Part shown: positions 44,690-52,898 of the stretch, piece after piece | Layout: every line of letters begins with the position of its first letter | How positions within the stretch are numbered: the stretch's first letter is position 1 | NCBI RefSeq assembly: GCF_000755145.1 | Contig: NZ_CP009228.1 | Span: forward strand, 865,827 to 929,826 | Reading direction: 5' to 3' | Source of the DNA: Treponema putidum | GTDB taxonomy: Bacteria; Spirochaetota; Spirochaetia; Treponematales; Treponemataceae | Length of the DNA: 64,000 nucleotides | The notes under the pieces: model-generated | The model's database searches: none | Seen by the model: the letters and a program-made list of their open reading frames with translations, nothing else | What the model was told of the DNA's origin: nothing | Position numbers and translations under genes: made by a program

Positions 44690-46297
44690 CTAGTTCTTTT
44701 TTTCTCCCCAGATCTCTTTAAAGGTGTGAATTGTTCCGCAATATTGGCAGGCATATCTGTTATCAACAGTGCGGTAAAAAATTGCGGGCGCACCTTCGGA
44801 TTGAGCGGGATGTGAAATGCAGGCCTCATTTTTACAAATCAGATCTTCAAAGTTGTAAATTCGAGGCGGAAGGTGAGTCCGGTATTTTGCTTGAATTTTT
44901 CCGTCTTTTATAAGATTAAGGGTACAGCTTGAAGCAACAGCCGAAAGCCGCTTTAAATCAGCTCTTGAGAATTTATATTCGCCCGGCCTGAAAATAATAC
45001 CCTTAAAGGTTCCCTTATCCTTTGTAGAAGTTGAGACCCATTCACCGCCCTTACCTTCTTCGAGCCCCATAACATTGATAATTTTGGACATGTGATGCCT
45101 TATTACTGACGGTTTATCTCCTCTGCAAATATGATCAATGACTATTCCATTTTGTATTGGGCGTACACCTTCTGAAAAGGTTTCAACCTTACTTTCTTTA
45201 GAATTACTGATAGGGACTTCAACTATGTAATCTTCATCTTCAATCGATGAGCTTTGCTTGACTTCAGGCCCCTTATAATCATCGCCTATTTTTCCTGCTA
45301 TCATCGAAAGGAGAACCATTCTTACGTACATTCCGTTTATAGATTGCCTTTCCCAGCCATTAAAAGAGGTTGCATCTAAAAAAGTAGGAATCGTCGGATG
45401 AACCCGATGTCTAGGCAGAGGATGATAAAAGCGGGTATTTTCATGAAGCTTTTCGATAAATTCTTTTCGGAAAGTTATGGAACGGCGCAGTTCATCCTGT
45501 TTTTTTAAAATTTGTTCTCCCATTCTTTCAAGCTGTGGACGGGTAAAGTACCAGATAAGAGCTAGATCGGATTGCTCCAGATACTCCTCTATTGAGGAAA
45601 ATTCTCTTACGGTAAATCCGTTTTCTCTCATTCTAACCTTATAGTATTCAGGCATTGCAAGCTCAGGGGGTGCTATCAAGTCCACTTTTACTGAATTAAA
45701 AATTTTTAACCCATCGGCTTTTGAATGAACTGTCCGGCCGTGATATAGGTCGCCTACTAAGGCAATGTGGATTTTATCAAAAGACCAGCCATTATCTTCT
45801 ATAAACGTGAATTCATCAAGAAGCTCTTGAGTAGGATGTTCATGCCTACCGTCTCCGGCATTTATAAAAGCAGGCTTTCGCTTTAAGTTATTTCTTTGAT
45901 AAAAAGCCTGAGCTTCGTTTTCAAGCCAGCGGCATACTCCCTCTACCTTGCTGCGGACAATGAATATGCTGTTTTGATAACCGGCAAGGGTATTAAACGT
46001 ATCTGCATAGCTTTCTCCCTTATTAAAAGAAGAAGATTCTGCGGCTAAATCACTTAATTTTACTTGATGAAATTTTGCTGCATTTCTAAATGACTCTTTT
46101 GTACGGGTACTGGGCTCAAGAAAAACCTCATAGATACCGAAGTCTTTGTCGTTAATTCTAAATTCATCCATAACCTTTTGGTCATCTTCTTGAATAGCTT
46201 TTTTTAACCGCCTTGTTTTTTCAAAAAGATACTTTCTTTCATCGATTGATAAATCATCAATTACAGTCAATGACCGTCCCATAAATTTGTTTGCCAT
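44690..46297 (-). CDS. pyrBI: Aspartate carbamoyltransferase, catalytic-regulatory fusion (PyrBI)
   Basis: 535 residues. The catalytic part (1-340) has the carbamoyl-phosphate loop FLEPSTRTKESF (near 57), GDGRHEHPTQ (near 148) and HPLPRH near 290. A linker (345-365) leads to a PyrI-type regulatory domain with the nucleotide-binding GVRPIQNGIVIDHICRG segment and a C-terminal zinc knot (CKNEACISHP, then YACQYC). E. coli makes these as two chains; fusions like this are known in a few lineages. It catalyses the first committed step of pyrimidine synthesis. An attenuator and leader peptide upstream suggest control by the pyrimidine pool. Confidence 0.96.
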   Translation of the reverse strand: MANKFMGRSLTVIDDLSIDERKYLFEKTRRLKKAIQEDDQKVMDEFRINDKDFGIYEVFLEPSTRTKESFRNAAKFHQVKLSDLAAESSSFNKGESYADTFNTLAGYQNSIFIVRSKVEGVCRWLENEAQAFYQRNNLKRKPAFINAGDGRHEHPTQELLDEFTFIEDNGWSFDKIHIALVGDLYHGRTVHSKADGLKIFNSVKVDLIAPPELAMPEYYKVRMRENGFTVREFSSIEEYLEQSDLALIWYFTRPQLERMGEQILKKQDELRRSITFRKEFIEKLHENTRFYHPLPRHRVHPTIPTFLDATSFNGWERQSINGMYVRMVLLSMIAGKIGDDYKGPEVKQSSSIEDEDYIVEVPISNSKESKVETFSEGVRPIQNGIVIDHICRGDKPSVIRHHMSKIINVMGLEEGKGGEWVSTSTKDKGTFKGIIFRPGEYKFSRADLKRLSAVASSCTLNLIKDGKIQAKYRTHLPPRIYNFEDLICKNEACISHPAQSEGAPAIFYRTVDNRYACQYCGTIHTFKEIWGEKKN

Positions 46298-46324
46298 TTT
46301 AAACTCCTGTTAAAACAAAAATGC

Positions 46325-46351
46325 AAAAAAAAACATCGGCAAAACCGATGT
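46325..46351 (-). terminator. Attenuator hairpin of pyrBI
   Basis: On the minus strand ACATCGG-TTTTG-CCGATGT (46333-46351) is a perfect 7-bp stem followed at once by nine T (46325-46333). It lies within the leader, 27 nt before the pyrBI ATG, so it would end transcription before the gene unless RNA polymerase is helped through. Confidence 0.85.
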
Positions 46352-46353
46352 TA

Positions 46354-46410
46354 TCAAAATAAAAGAGGTGTACAAAACTTGCAGCTTATGTTAATTCCGG
46401 AATAAATCAT
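46354..46410 (-). CDS. pyrBI leader peptide, 18 residues
   Basis: GGAGGTG precedes an ATG (46408-46410) that opens MIYSGINISCKFCTPLLF, stopping 2 nt before the attenuator stem. Its second half is read from U-rich RNA (UUUUGUACACC, UCUUUUAUUUUGA). In E. coli pyrBI, polymerase pausing in a U-rich leader when UTP is low lets the leader ribosome catch up and disrupt the attenuator. The same arrangement is seen here. GTGTAC (46443-46448 region) could also pair with GTACAC in the leader ORF. Confidence 0.7.
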   Translation of the reverse strand: MIYSGINISCKFCTPLLF

Positions 46411-46457
46411 CTTGGCACCTCCATAAAAATGCGGACTAAATCGTACACATTAAAAGA

Positions 46458-46486
46458 ACTCTATCAAAAAATAAAAAAATTGTCAA
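46458..46486 (-). promoter_or_regulatory. pyrBI promoter TTGACA-N17-TAGAGT
   Basis: On the minus strand TTGACA (46481-46486) and TAGAGT (46458-46463), 17 bp apart, leaving a leader of about 155 nt before pyrBI. The remaining part of the gap up to 46618 belongs to the divergent transporter gene. Confidence 0.65.
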
Positions 46487-46542
46487 TAGAACGAATTTTA
46501 ATTAAGAATTATTTTGGTTGACAATTTTTTTAACCATCTTTT

Positions 46543-46552
46543 TAGACGTCTA
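46543..46552. promoter_or_regulatory. Palindrome TAGACGTCTA upstream of the cystine transporter
   Basis: A perfect 10-bp palindrome placed 19 bp after a TTGACA (46518-46523), where the -10 region of the transporter promoter is expected. It may be an operator, but a palindrome this short can arise by chance. Confidence 0.3.
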
Positions 46553-46618
46553 GTAAAAGGTTTTATATTATGATAGAATAGCCGGCGATCATAAAATACA
46601 AGTATTTAGGAGTTTTTT

Positions 46619-47992
46619 ATGGACATAATCTGTATAGTAGGCATTGTAGCTGCGGCATTATTACTCATGTATGGAATTAAATACATGAAAAAACTGAATA
46701 TGAGTTTTAATGTACGTGTAGTTACAGCCCTTGTTGTAGGTATCATCTTTGGTGCAATATTGCAGCTTACTATTAAAGATACAGCTCTGATAAAAAAAGC
46801 AATGAGCTGGATTACTTTAGTAGGAAGCGGTTATGTACGATTACTTAGGATGATTGTTTACCCTCTAATTATTGTGAGCATTACAAAATCAATTGCTACA
46901 CAAAAGCAAAACATTGGAAAGGCAGCAGGAAGAATTTTAGCTGTTCTTATTATAACTGTTGCAATAGCAGCACTCGTAGGAGCTCTTACAACTTCTGCAT
47001 TCGGCTTATCGGCAGAAAATCTTACAGCCGGTGAAAGTGAAATTGCAAGAGGAAAGGCTATGGAAGGCAGACTTCAGGATTTTGAGGCAAAACCGATTCA
47101 ACAGCAAATTCTTGAAATTATACCGACAAATCCCTTTTCCGCATTTTCAGGTCAAGGTTCAAATGCTACCTTGGCTACGGTTTTCTTCTCTGCAATGCTT
47201 GGATTTGCAGTCTTATTCTTAAAAAGAAGTAATCCCGATAGTGCAGACGTATTTATTAAATGGCTTAATTCGTGCTCCGATGTAGTTATGAGACTTGTCC
47301 GAATGGTTCTCCGCATTACGCCTTACGGAGTTCTGGCTCTTATGATTAATATCACTTCAACTTCAAATTTCTCCGAAATCTTAAGACTTATCGGATTTAT
47401 CGGAGCAAGTTATGTTGCAATTATCATAATGTTTATTGTACATGGATTGTACTTGCTTACTGCAGGATTAAATCCTATAACTTTCTTTAAAAAAAGCGTT
47501 TCAAACCTTATGTTTGCATTTACATCAAGGTCTTCGGCAGGAACTCTTCCTCTTACCGTTTCAAACCAAGTAAACAATTTAGGTGTTCCCGAAGGTATTG
47601 CTAACCTTGCAGGAAGTTTGGGTACAAGTATCGGACAAAACGGCTGTGCAGGAATTTATCCGGCGATGTTGGCTGTTATGATTGCTCCCACGTTAGGAAT
47701 CAATCCATTGGCACCGGTCTTCCTTGTAAAACTTATCATAATTACGGCATTGGGCAGCTTTGGAATCGTTGGTGTAGGAGGCGGAGCAACATTTGCCGCA
47801 ATCATAGTCCTATCTTCAATGGGCCTTCCCATAACTCTTGCAGGTCTTCTTGTTGCTATTGAGCCCCTCATCGATATGGGCCGAACAGCCTTAAACGTAA
47901 GCGATTCTCTTCTTTCAGGTGTAATTGCAGCAAAAAGAACAGGCGAACTGGATGAGTCAATTTATAACAGAAAAGAAATTATTATTGAATAA
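46619..47992 (+). CDS. Sodium/dicarboxylate-type symporter, probably cystine uptake (TcyP/YdjN-like)
   Basis: 457 residues with about eight helices and two re-entrant loops of the DAACS fold. The serine-rich loop reads SRSSAGTLPLTVSNQVNNLG and the second hairpin GGGATFAAIIVLSSMGLP, as in TcyP and YdjN, which carry L-cystine, rather than in glutamate carriers. The insertion after helix 4 (ENLTAGESEIARGKAMEGRL) also suits that branch. It would import cystine, possibly selenocystine, at the inner membrane. AGGAG precedes the ATG. The next gene's ribosome site overlaps its stop, so it is co-expressed with the CxxU selenoprotein. Confidence 0.8.
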   Translation: MDIICIVGIVAAALLLMYGIKYMKKLNMSFNVRVVTALVVGIIFGAILQLTIKDTALIKKAMSWITLVGSGYVRLLRMIVYPLIIVSITKSIATQKQNIGKAAGRILAVLIITVAIAALVGALTTSAFGLSAENLTAGESEIARGKAMEGRLQDFEAKPIQQQILEIIPTNPFSAFSGQGSNATLATVFFSAMLGFAVLFLKRSNPDSADVFIKWLNSCSDVVMRLVRMVLRITPYGVLALMINITSTSNFSEILRLIGFIGASYVAIIIMFIVHGLYLLTAGLNPITFFKKSVSNLMFAFTSRSSAGTLPLTVSNQVNNLGVPEGIANLAGSLGTSIGQNGCAGIYPAMLAVMIAPTLGINPLAPVFLVKLIIITALGSFGIVGVGGGATFAAIIVLSSMGLPITLAGLLVAIEPLIDMGRTALNVSDSLLSGVIAAKRTGELDESIYNRKEIIIE

Positions 47993-48003
47993 GGAGCAAT
48001 TAT

Positions 48004-48291
48004 ATGACAATAAATATTGATGACAAAGTTTTGGATTATTTAAAAAAAATCAATTCTAAGGCAATAACTATTGACCTTATAGGATGTGCTTCCTGAGGTG
48101 TGGGAGAACCCCAACCGGTCGTGTCACCGGTAGAACCTAAAAAAGATAGGGAAGAGTTTAAATTGATAAAGTCGGGAGATATTGATGTTTATGTAAAAAG
48201 TAAAATCAATGCATCAAACGATACTCTTTTTGTTAAATACAAGAAAGTATTATTTTCCGAAAAACTAATTGTCGAAGGTATAGTCTTTTAA
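48004..48291 (+). CDS. Short selenoprotein with CxxU motif (HesB/IscA-like)
   Basis: 95 residues when TGA at 48094-48096 is read as Sec. The start has AAGGAG 7-8 nt upstream. The frame reads ITIDLIGCASU then GVGEPQPVV, with U at residue 31, and runs on for 64 residues with a strand-rich end (DIDVYVKSKI, LIVEGIVF) to a stop and a perfect terminator. Continuity of good coding sequence across the UGA, its pairing with Cys as CxxU, and a hairpin downstream support Sec insertion. Short HesB-like selenoproteins are known in anaerobes; the assignment to that group is moderate. A redox or cluster-related role is inferred. Ordinary gene callers will start it at 48100 or miss it. Confidence 0.85.
48114..48131 (+). 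promoter_or_regulatory. Candidate bacterial SECIS hairpin of the CxxU gene
   Basis: ACCGGT (48114-48119), loop CGTGTC, ACCGGT (48126-48131): a perfect 6-bp stem beginning 17 nt after the UGA, with GU in the loop. A second possibility is GGGAGAACCC (48102-48111). The spacing is at the long end for a SelB-recognised element. Confidence 0.5.
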
Positions 48292-48316
48292 ATAACCTTA
48301 TTAAATTATAACTACT

Positions 48317-48357
48317 AGCGGCAGATAGTTTTTTGAAGCATCTGCCGCTTTTTATTT
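48317..48357 (+). terminator. Intrinsic terminator after the CxxU gene
   Basis: AGCGGCAGAT (48317-48326) and ATCTGCCGCT (48340-48349) form a perfect 10-bp stem followed by TTTTATTTAT. Confidence 0.9.
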
Positions 48358-48420
48358 ATCAAAAAAGCTCTTTTAAATTTAATCTCTTAGTATTTTTATA
48401 AAGTTCCATAAATAAAACCC

Positions 48421-48449
48421 TTGAATAATAAATGAATTTAATATAGAAT
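48421..48449 (+). promoter_or_regulatory. grdCD promoter TTGAAT-N17-TAGAAT
   Basis: TTGAAT (48421-48426) and TAGAAT (48444-48449), 17 bp apart, about 58 nt before the grdC start. Confidence 0.55.
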
Positions 48450-48513
48450 ACGTTAGGCCATCGTTATTAATTGGCAAATTATTTTAATTTTATATAAATT
48501 TTTTGGAGGCATT

Positions 48514-50052
48514 ATGGCAAAAGTCGCTATAAAAGGAGCAAGCTACATCTTAGTTCATGCTCCCGATCTTCTTTTTCACAACGGTTCAACTCAAACAGGC
48601 ACAAGGCTTGCAAACCCTGAGGATGAATATTTAAAGGCAATACCCTCTCACTTACGCAGCTTTGAAGAGGCAGTAAACTATCCGCCTAACCAAGTTTATA
48701 TCGGAAACATGACTCCCGAAGACTTGGAAAAAATCCCCGAACCTTGGTACAAGGATGCAAAAAAGGCCGAAAGAAGGGGCAAATTCGGCGAAATTATGAC
48801 TCAGGCCGAATTCTATATTTTGATGAAACATGCCGACGTTTTTGAACTTGTTTACTTCACAAAAGAATTCACAGCTCAAGCCGCAAAACTCATCGAAAAC
48901 CATCCGATAATGAAAACCCAAGACATCAAACTCGGTGAAGGCCATGACATGGCAGAAATCCAAAAAATGGTTGATGCCCACACAGCAGAAGGTCTTTACG
49001 AACAGGGAAAACTCATCGGCTGTGTAAAACAGGCTCACGATACTGACGAAAACTTGAGTGCCCACACCATGCTTGAAAACATAGCAACAAAGGCTTCCGG
49101 TATTCTTTCTGCATGGCACATGGGAAAACTCGAAGGCATCGATATGAAAGATGTTGAATACATCATCGAATGTTCTGAAGAAGCCGCAGGCGATATTAAC
49201 CAGAGAGGCGGCGGAAACATTGCAAAGGCAGTCGGAGAAAAATCGGGCTGTGTAAATGCAACCGGCTCAGACGTTCGAGGCTTCTGTGCAGCTCCCGTTC
49301 ACGCAATTATCCATGGAGCAGCCCTTGTAGCAGCCGGTATCTTTAAAAACGTAATGGTCGTTTCGGGAGGCTCGGTACCCAAGCTCGGTATGAACGGAAA
49401 AGACCATGTAAAAAAAGACCTTCCCCTCTTTGAAGATATGATCGGAGGCTTTGCCGTTATGCTCAGTGCAGACGACGGAGTCAACCCCGTTATCAATACC
49501 GAAGTTGTAGGAAAGCACGTAATTTCTTCCGGTTCCGCCCCTCAGGCCGTTATGAGCGTATTGGTTTACGATCCTCTTAATGCCGCCGGTTTAAAGATGA
49601 CCGACATCGAAAAATACTCGGCAGAGCTTCAAAACCACGAAATCACCGCTCCTGCAGGTGCCGGTAACGTACCCGAAGCAAACGTAAAGATGATTGCCGC
49701 TTTAAGCGTTATGAAAGGCCAGCTTGAAAAAACTCAAATTGCCGAATTCGTAAAAAAACACGGAGTTGTCGGCTTTGCGCCCACTCAGGGACATATCCCT
49801 TCAGGTGTTCCCTTTATCGGACATGCACGCCGCGATATGATGGCAGGAAAACTCAAAAATACAATGATAATCGGAAAGGGAAGTTTATTCCTCGGCCGTC
49901 TTACAAACCTATTCGACGGCTTAAGCTTCTTAATTGAAGCCAATGACGGAAAAGGCTCCGCATCTGCCGGTCAGGACACAGCCGGAATAAAGAAGATTGT
50001 TGCCGAAGCAATGAGAAATGTAGCTGAAAATATTCTCAAATCCCAAAACTAA
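48514..50052 (+). CDS. grdC: Glycine/sarcosine/betaine reductase complex component C, beta subunit
   Basis: 512 residues. It has the thiolase/FabH-like character of GrdC, with NQRGGGNIAKAVGEKSGCVN, SDVRGFCAAPVHAIIHGAAL and VGFAPTQGHIPSG. Protein C takes the carboxymethyl-seleno group from GrdA and, with the alpha subunit, turns it into an acetyl thioester and then acetyl phosphate. TTGGAGG precedes the ATG. It is followed 12 nt later by grdD. The gene is GC-richer than average here and codon use looks optimised (AAC, GCC, GGC), as for a highly expressed enzyme. Confidence 0.95.
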   Translation: MAKVAIKGASYILVHAPDLLFHNGSTQTGTRLANPEDEYLKAIPSHLRSFEEAVNYPPNQVYIGNMTPEDLEKIPEPWYKDAKKAERRGKFGEIMTQAEFYILMKHADVFELVYFTKEFTAQAAKLIENHPIMKTQDIKLGEGHDMAEIQKMVDAHTAEGLYEQGKLIGCVKQAHDTDENLSAHTMLENIATKASGILSAWHMGKLEGIDMKDVEYIIECSEEAAGDINQRGGGNIAKAVGEKSGCVNATGSDVRGFCAAPVHAIIHGAALVAAGIFKNVMVVSGGSVPKLGMNGKDHVKKDLPLFEDMIGGFAVMLSADDGVNPVINTEVVGKHVISSGSAPQAVMSVLVYDPLNAAGLKMTDIEKYSAELQNHEITAPAGAGNVPEANVKMIAALSVMKGQLEKTQIAEFVKKHGVVGFAPTQGHIPSGVPFIGHARRDMMAGKLKNTMIIGKGSLFLGRLTNLFDGLSFLIEANDGKGSASAGQDTAGIKKIVAEAMRNVAENILKSQN

Positions 50053-50064
50053 GGAGATAAGAAT

Positions 50065-51219
50065 ATGGCAGATAAAAAACAAATTGCTGATTTATTTTTA
50101 GGACTTGCCGAAGGGCTTGAGGGCGGCTCCTTTGCCGGCCGATTCCCCGTCGGTTTAACAATTCCGGGAAGCGAGCACGGCGAAGCGGAACTTGTTTATG
50201 CCGCAGAGCTTGCCGCAAAAAGAAATCCCGATCTGGATGTAATCCTCATCGGAGGACCGGAAGCAAAAGGCTTAAAACATTTCCCCGCAGCAACTCTCGA
50301 AGATGCTCATAAAGAAATGGAACGCCTTTTTAAAGAAGGAACAATTAAGGCTTGTGTAACCATGCACTATAACTTCCCCTTGGGCGTAAGCACCGTAGGA
50401 AAGGTTGTAACTCCCGGAAAGGGCCGCGAGATGATTCTTGCCACCACCACGGGAACAACCGATGCAAACCGCTACAAGGCCATGCTTTTAAATGCTATCG
50501 GCGGTATTGCCGTTGCCAAGGCTTCCGGAATAGCCGAACCCACCGTAGGTCTTTTAAACATTGACGGTATCGCCGTTATTGAAAAGGCTCTAAACAAAAT
50601 GAAGGAAAAGGGCTACAAGGTAAACTACACCGAATCGAACCGTGCAGACGGAGGTGTCCGCATGAGAGGAAACGACCTTTTGCAGGGAACTCCCGATGTA
50701 ATGGTTTGCGATACCCTCACGGGAAACTTGCTGATTAAGCTCTTTTCTTCCTTTGTAACGGGCGGAAGCTATGAAGGCTCAGGATTCGGTTACGGACCCT
50801 GTATCGGTTCGGGCTATGATGATGTTGTCGGAATTATTTCGAGGGCATCGGGAGCTCCGGCCATAGCCAATGCCTTAAAATTCGTCGCCGACTGTGCAAA
50901 GAACAATGTTCACGGCATCTATGCAGAAGAACTTAAGGCCGCTAAAAAGGCGGGCTTGGATGAGCTTTTGGAAGATATGCCCGGAGCAAAGCCCGTTGCA
51001 GCAGCCGCTGCCGAAGAAGTAAAGGCTCCGCCTAAGAAAACCGTTGATGCCGGTATTCCCGGAATCGATGTTATCGAAATCGAAGATGCCTGCAAGGCTC
51101 TTTGGAAGGAAGGCATCTATGCCGAAACGGGAATGGGTTGTACCGGCCCCGTAATCATGGTAAGCGAAGAAGACTTACCTAAGGCAAGGGATGTACTCCA
51201 CAAGGCCGACTATATTTAA
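50065..51219 (+). CDS. grdD: Glycine/sarcosine/betaine reductase complex component C, alpha subunit
   Basis: 384 residues, PlsX-like phosphate-acyltransferase fold. Two cysteines stand where GrdD has functional ones: C97 (KACVTMHYNFP) and C359 (GMGCTGPVIMVSEED); the latter corresponds to the thiol known to form acetyl phosphate in the clostridial enzyme. A flexible Ala/Pro linker (about 312-330) separates the C-terminal tail that carries it. The product is acetyl phosphate, which acetate kinase converts to ATP. AAGGAG precedes the ATG. The selenoprotein subunits GrdA and GrdB and the GrdE proprotein are not in this window. Confidence 0.96.
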   Translation: MADKKQIADLFLGLAEGLEGGSFAGRFPVGLTIPGSEHGEAELVYAAELAAKRNPDLDVILIGGPEAKGLKHFPAATLEDAHKEMERLFKEGTIKACVTMHYNFPLGVSTVGKVVTPGKGREMILATTTGTTDANRYKAMLLNAIGGIAVAKASGIAEPTVGLLNIDGIAVIEKALNKMKEKGYKVNYTESNRADGGVRMRGNDLLQGTPDVMVCDTLTGNLLIKLFSSFVTGGSYEGSGFGYGPCIGSGYDDVVGIISRASGAPAIANALKFVADCAKNNVHGIYAEELKAAKKAGLDELLEDMPGAKPVAAAAAEEVKAPPKKTVDAGIPGIDVIEIEDACKALWKEGIYAETGMGCTGPVIMVSEEDLPKARDVLHKADYI

Positions 51220-51226
51220 AAATATC

Positions 51227-51300
51227 CGGTTTAAAGAAACTCTTTAAACCGATTAAAAACAAAAAAGGCGGGGGCTTTTAAAGCTTCCCGCCTTTTCTTT
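51227..51300. terminator. Two hairpins between convergent grdD and trxA
   Basis: CGGTTTAAAG-AAACT-CTTTAAACCG (51227-51251) is a perfect 10-bp stem, and AAAGGCGGG (51264-51272) pairs with CCCGCCTTT (51287-51295) followed by TCTTTT. The second is flanked by A and T runs, so it can act on both strands. Confidence 0.9.
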
Positions 51301-51617
51301 TAGATATGCTTTGAAACAAAGTTTACAAGGCTCTTTTTATCCATATAACCTGTGTGTCTATCCACCTCTTTTCCGTCTTTTAAAACGATGAGGGTAGGAA
51401 TTGACATAAACTTAAATTTTACTGCCAATTCACGTGCATTATCCACATTAGACTGTGCAATCACAGCCTTGTCGCCGAGTTCCGCCTCGGCAGCCTGCAG
51501 CTCAGGACTGAGCTGTACGCACCCCGGTCACCACGGTGCCCAAAAATCAATTAAAACGGGCTTGGCGGTCTTTAAGGTTTCATCAAAATTAGCATTTGTA
51601 ATATCCAATACTGCCAT
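51300..51617 (-). CDS. trxA: Selenocysteine-containing thioredoxin (W-U-P-G-C active site)
   Basis: 105 residues when TGA (51528-51530, minus strand) is read as Sec. The start ATG (51615-51617) has AAGGAG upstream. The active site is FWAPWUPGC with U30 replacing the first Cys of CxxC, followed by QLSPELQAAEAEL, VDNARELAVKF and the cis-proline MSIPTLIVLKDGKEV: a complete thioredoxin fold. A perfect SECIS-like hairpin follows the UGA. Thioredoxin supplies electrons to glycine reductase, so its position beside grdCD fits. Standard gene finding breaks it at the UGA. Confidence 0.93.
51498..51515 (-). promoter_or_regulatory. SECIS hairpin of trxA
   Basis: On the minus strand CAGCTCA-GTCC-TGAGCTG, a perfect 7-bp stem with a GU-containing 4-nt loop (8 bp if the G-C closes), 12 nt after the UGA codon. 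Spacing and loop match the bacterial SelB-binding element. Confidence 0.8.
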
Positions 51618-51670
51618 AATCATCTCCTTATAATTTAGATTAGAAAAATTCATTTTTCCCGATTAGTTAC

Positions 51671-51699
51671 AATATACAACATTCTAAAATATAGGGCAA
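51671..51699 (-). promoter_or_regulatory. trxA promoter TTGCCC-N17-TATATT
   Basis: On the minus strand TTGCCC (51694-51699) and TATATT (51671-51676), 17 bp apart, about 54 nt before the trxA ATG. The -35 is only partly conserved. Confidence 0.45.
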
Positions 51700-51770
51700 G
51701 ACGGAAAAGCGATTTATTTTAAGGTATAAAATATCTATGTAAATATAAAGGTCTCCTGTAAAAACTCCGT

Positions 51771-52856
51771 TTAATTTATTCTTTCGGTAGTTTCTCCGTC
51801 AAAAAAATGCAAAGCATCTAAATCAAATGTAAAGTCATGAATTTCATCCACAGCATATTTAAAATATCCTGGTTCGCTCATAATACAGTCGGTACCGTCG
51901 TCCAACTTTGTATATAAAAGCTGTTCTTTGCCGAGTACTTCAATTACATCTATTTTTGCATGGAAGGAATTCTTTTCATTTTCTCCTGCAATAAACCGTT
52001 CGGAGCGTATACCAAGGTATACTTTTTTGCCCTCATAAGCAGCAAGAACTTTTGCGTCAGCTTCTTTCGGGAATACTTCGATGACACCCGAAGCGGTTAT
52101 AAAACGCCCATGTTCAATTTTGCCTTCAAAAATATTCATTGTGGGAGAGCCGATAAATTCGGCGGTAAAAATATTGGCAGGCTTATTGTAAAATTCTTCG
52201 GGTTTGCCCACTTGCTGAATCTTTCCTTTATTTAATAACACTATTTTTGTAGCCATTGTCATGGCTTCTGTTTGGTCATGCGTTACATAAATTGAGGTAG
52301 TGCCAAGTTGTTTATGCAGCCGAACCAATTCAACTCGCATGTGTTCGCGCAGCTTTGCGTCAAGATTTGAAAGCGGTTCATCCATTAAAAAAACGCCCGG
52401 ACGTCTTACCATAGCGCGTCCTAAAGCTACCCGCTGCCTTTGTCCGCCCGAAATATCCGATGGCTTTGCATAAAGATTGTCGCTTATTTGTAAAATCTTT
52501 GCTGCCTCTAAAACCCGCTCATGGATAACTTCTTTTCTTTCTTTTTTCATTTTTAATGAAAAAGCCATATTATCATACACCGTCATGTGCGGATACAAGG
52601 CATAAGACTGAAAAACCATTGCAATATCCCTATCTTTCGGAGCAACTTTATTTACAATCTTTTCTCCGAAAATAAGTTCTCCCTCCGTTATCGAATTCAG
52701 CCCCGCTATCATTCTCAATAATGTAGATTTTCCGCAGCCTGAAGGACCTAAAATCACACAGAATTCTTTATCATCAATTTCCAAATTGATATGTCTAATC
52801 GTAAAATTTTCTCTTCCTTCATATTTTTTGCCGATATCCTTTAAACTAACTTTCAT
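51771..52856 (-). CDS. Sugar-type ABC importer ATPase (MalK/UgpC-like)
   Basis: 361 residues. Walker A is GPSGCGKSTLL (near 36), the signature LxGGQ region reads DISGGQRQRVALGRAMVRRP, Walker B is VFLMDEPLSNLDA and the switch His is in THDQTEAMTMA. A C-terminal OB-type regulatory domain (about 240-361; GSPTMNIFEGKI, YLGIRSERF) is typical of MalK/UgpC. It powers the two permeases encoded upstream. GGGGAG precedes the ATG. Last gene of the importer operon. Confidence 0.95.
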   Translation of the reverse strand: MKVSLKDIGKKYEGRENFTIRHINLEIDDKEFCVILGPSGCGKSTLLRMIAGLNSITEGELIFGEKIVNKVAPKDRDIAMVFQSYALYPHMTVYDNMAFSLKMKKERKEVIHERVLEAAKILQISDNLYAKPSDISGGQRQRVALGRAMVRRPGVFLMDEPLSNLDAKLREHMRVELVRLHKQLGTTSIYVTHDQTEAMTMATKIVLLNKGKIQQVGKPEEFYNKPANIFTAEFIGSPTMNIFEGKIEHGRFITASGVIEVFPKEADAKVLAAYEGKKVYLGIRSERFIAGENEKNSFHAKIDVIEVLGKEQLLYTKLDDGTDCIMSEPGYFKYAVDEIHDFTFDLDALHFFDGETTERIN

Positions 52857-52898
52857 ACTATCTCCCCTTCATGTAATGTATAATTAATTATCATGTTT

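Noticed and set aside
48100-48291. Separate 63-residue ORF starting just after a TGA
   Set aside because: It is the 3' part of the CxxU selenoprotein frame and has no ribosome site of its own.
51352-51633. Plus-strand 93-residue ORF
   Set aside because: It is antisense to trxA, whose minus-strand frame is a clear thioredoxin once TGA is read as Sec.
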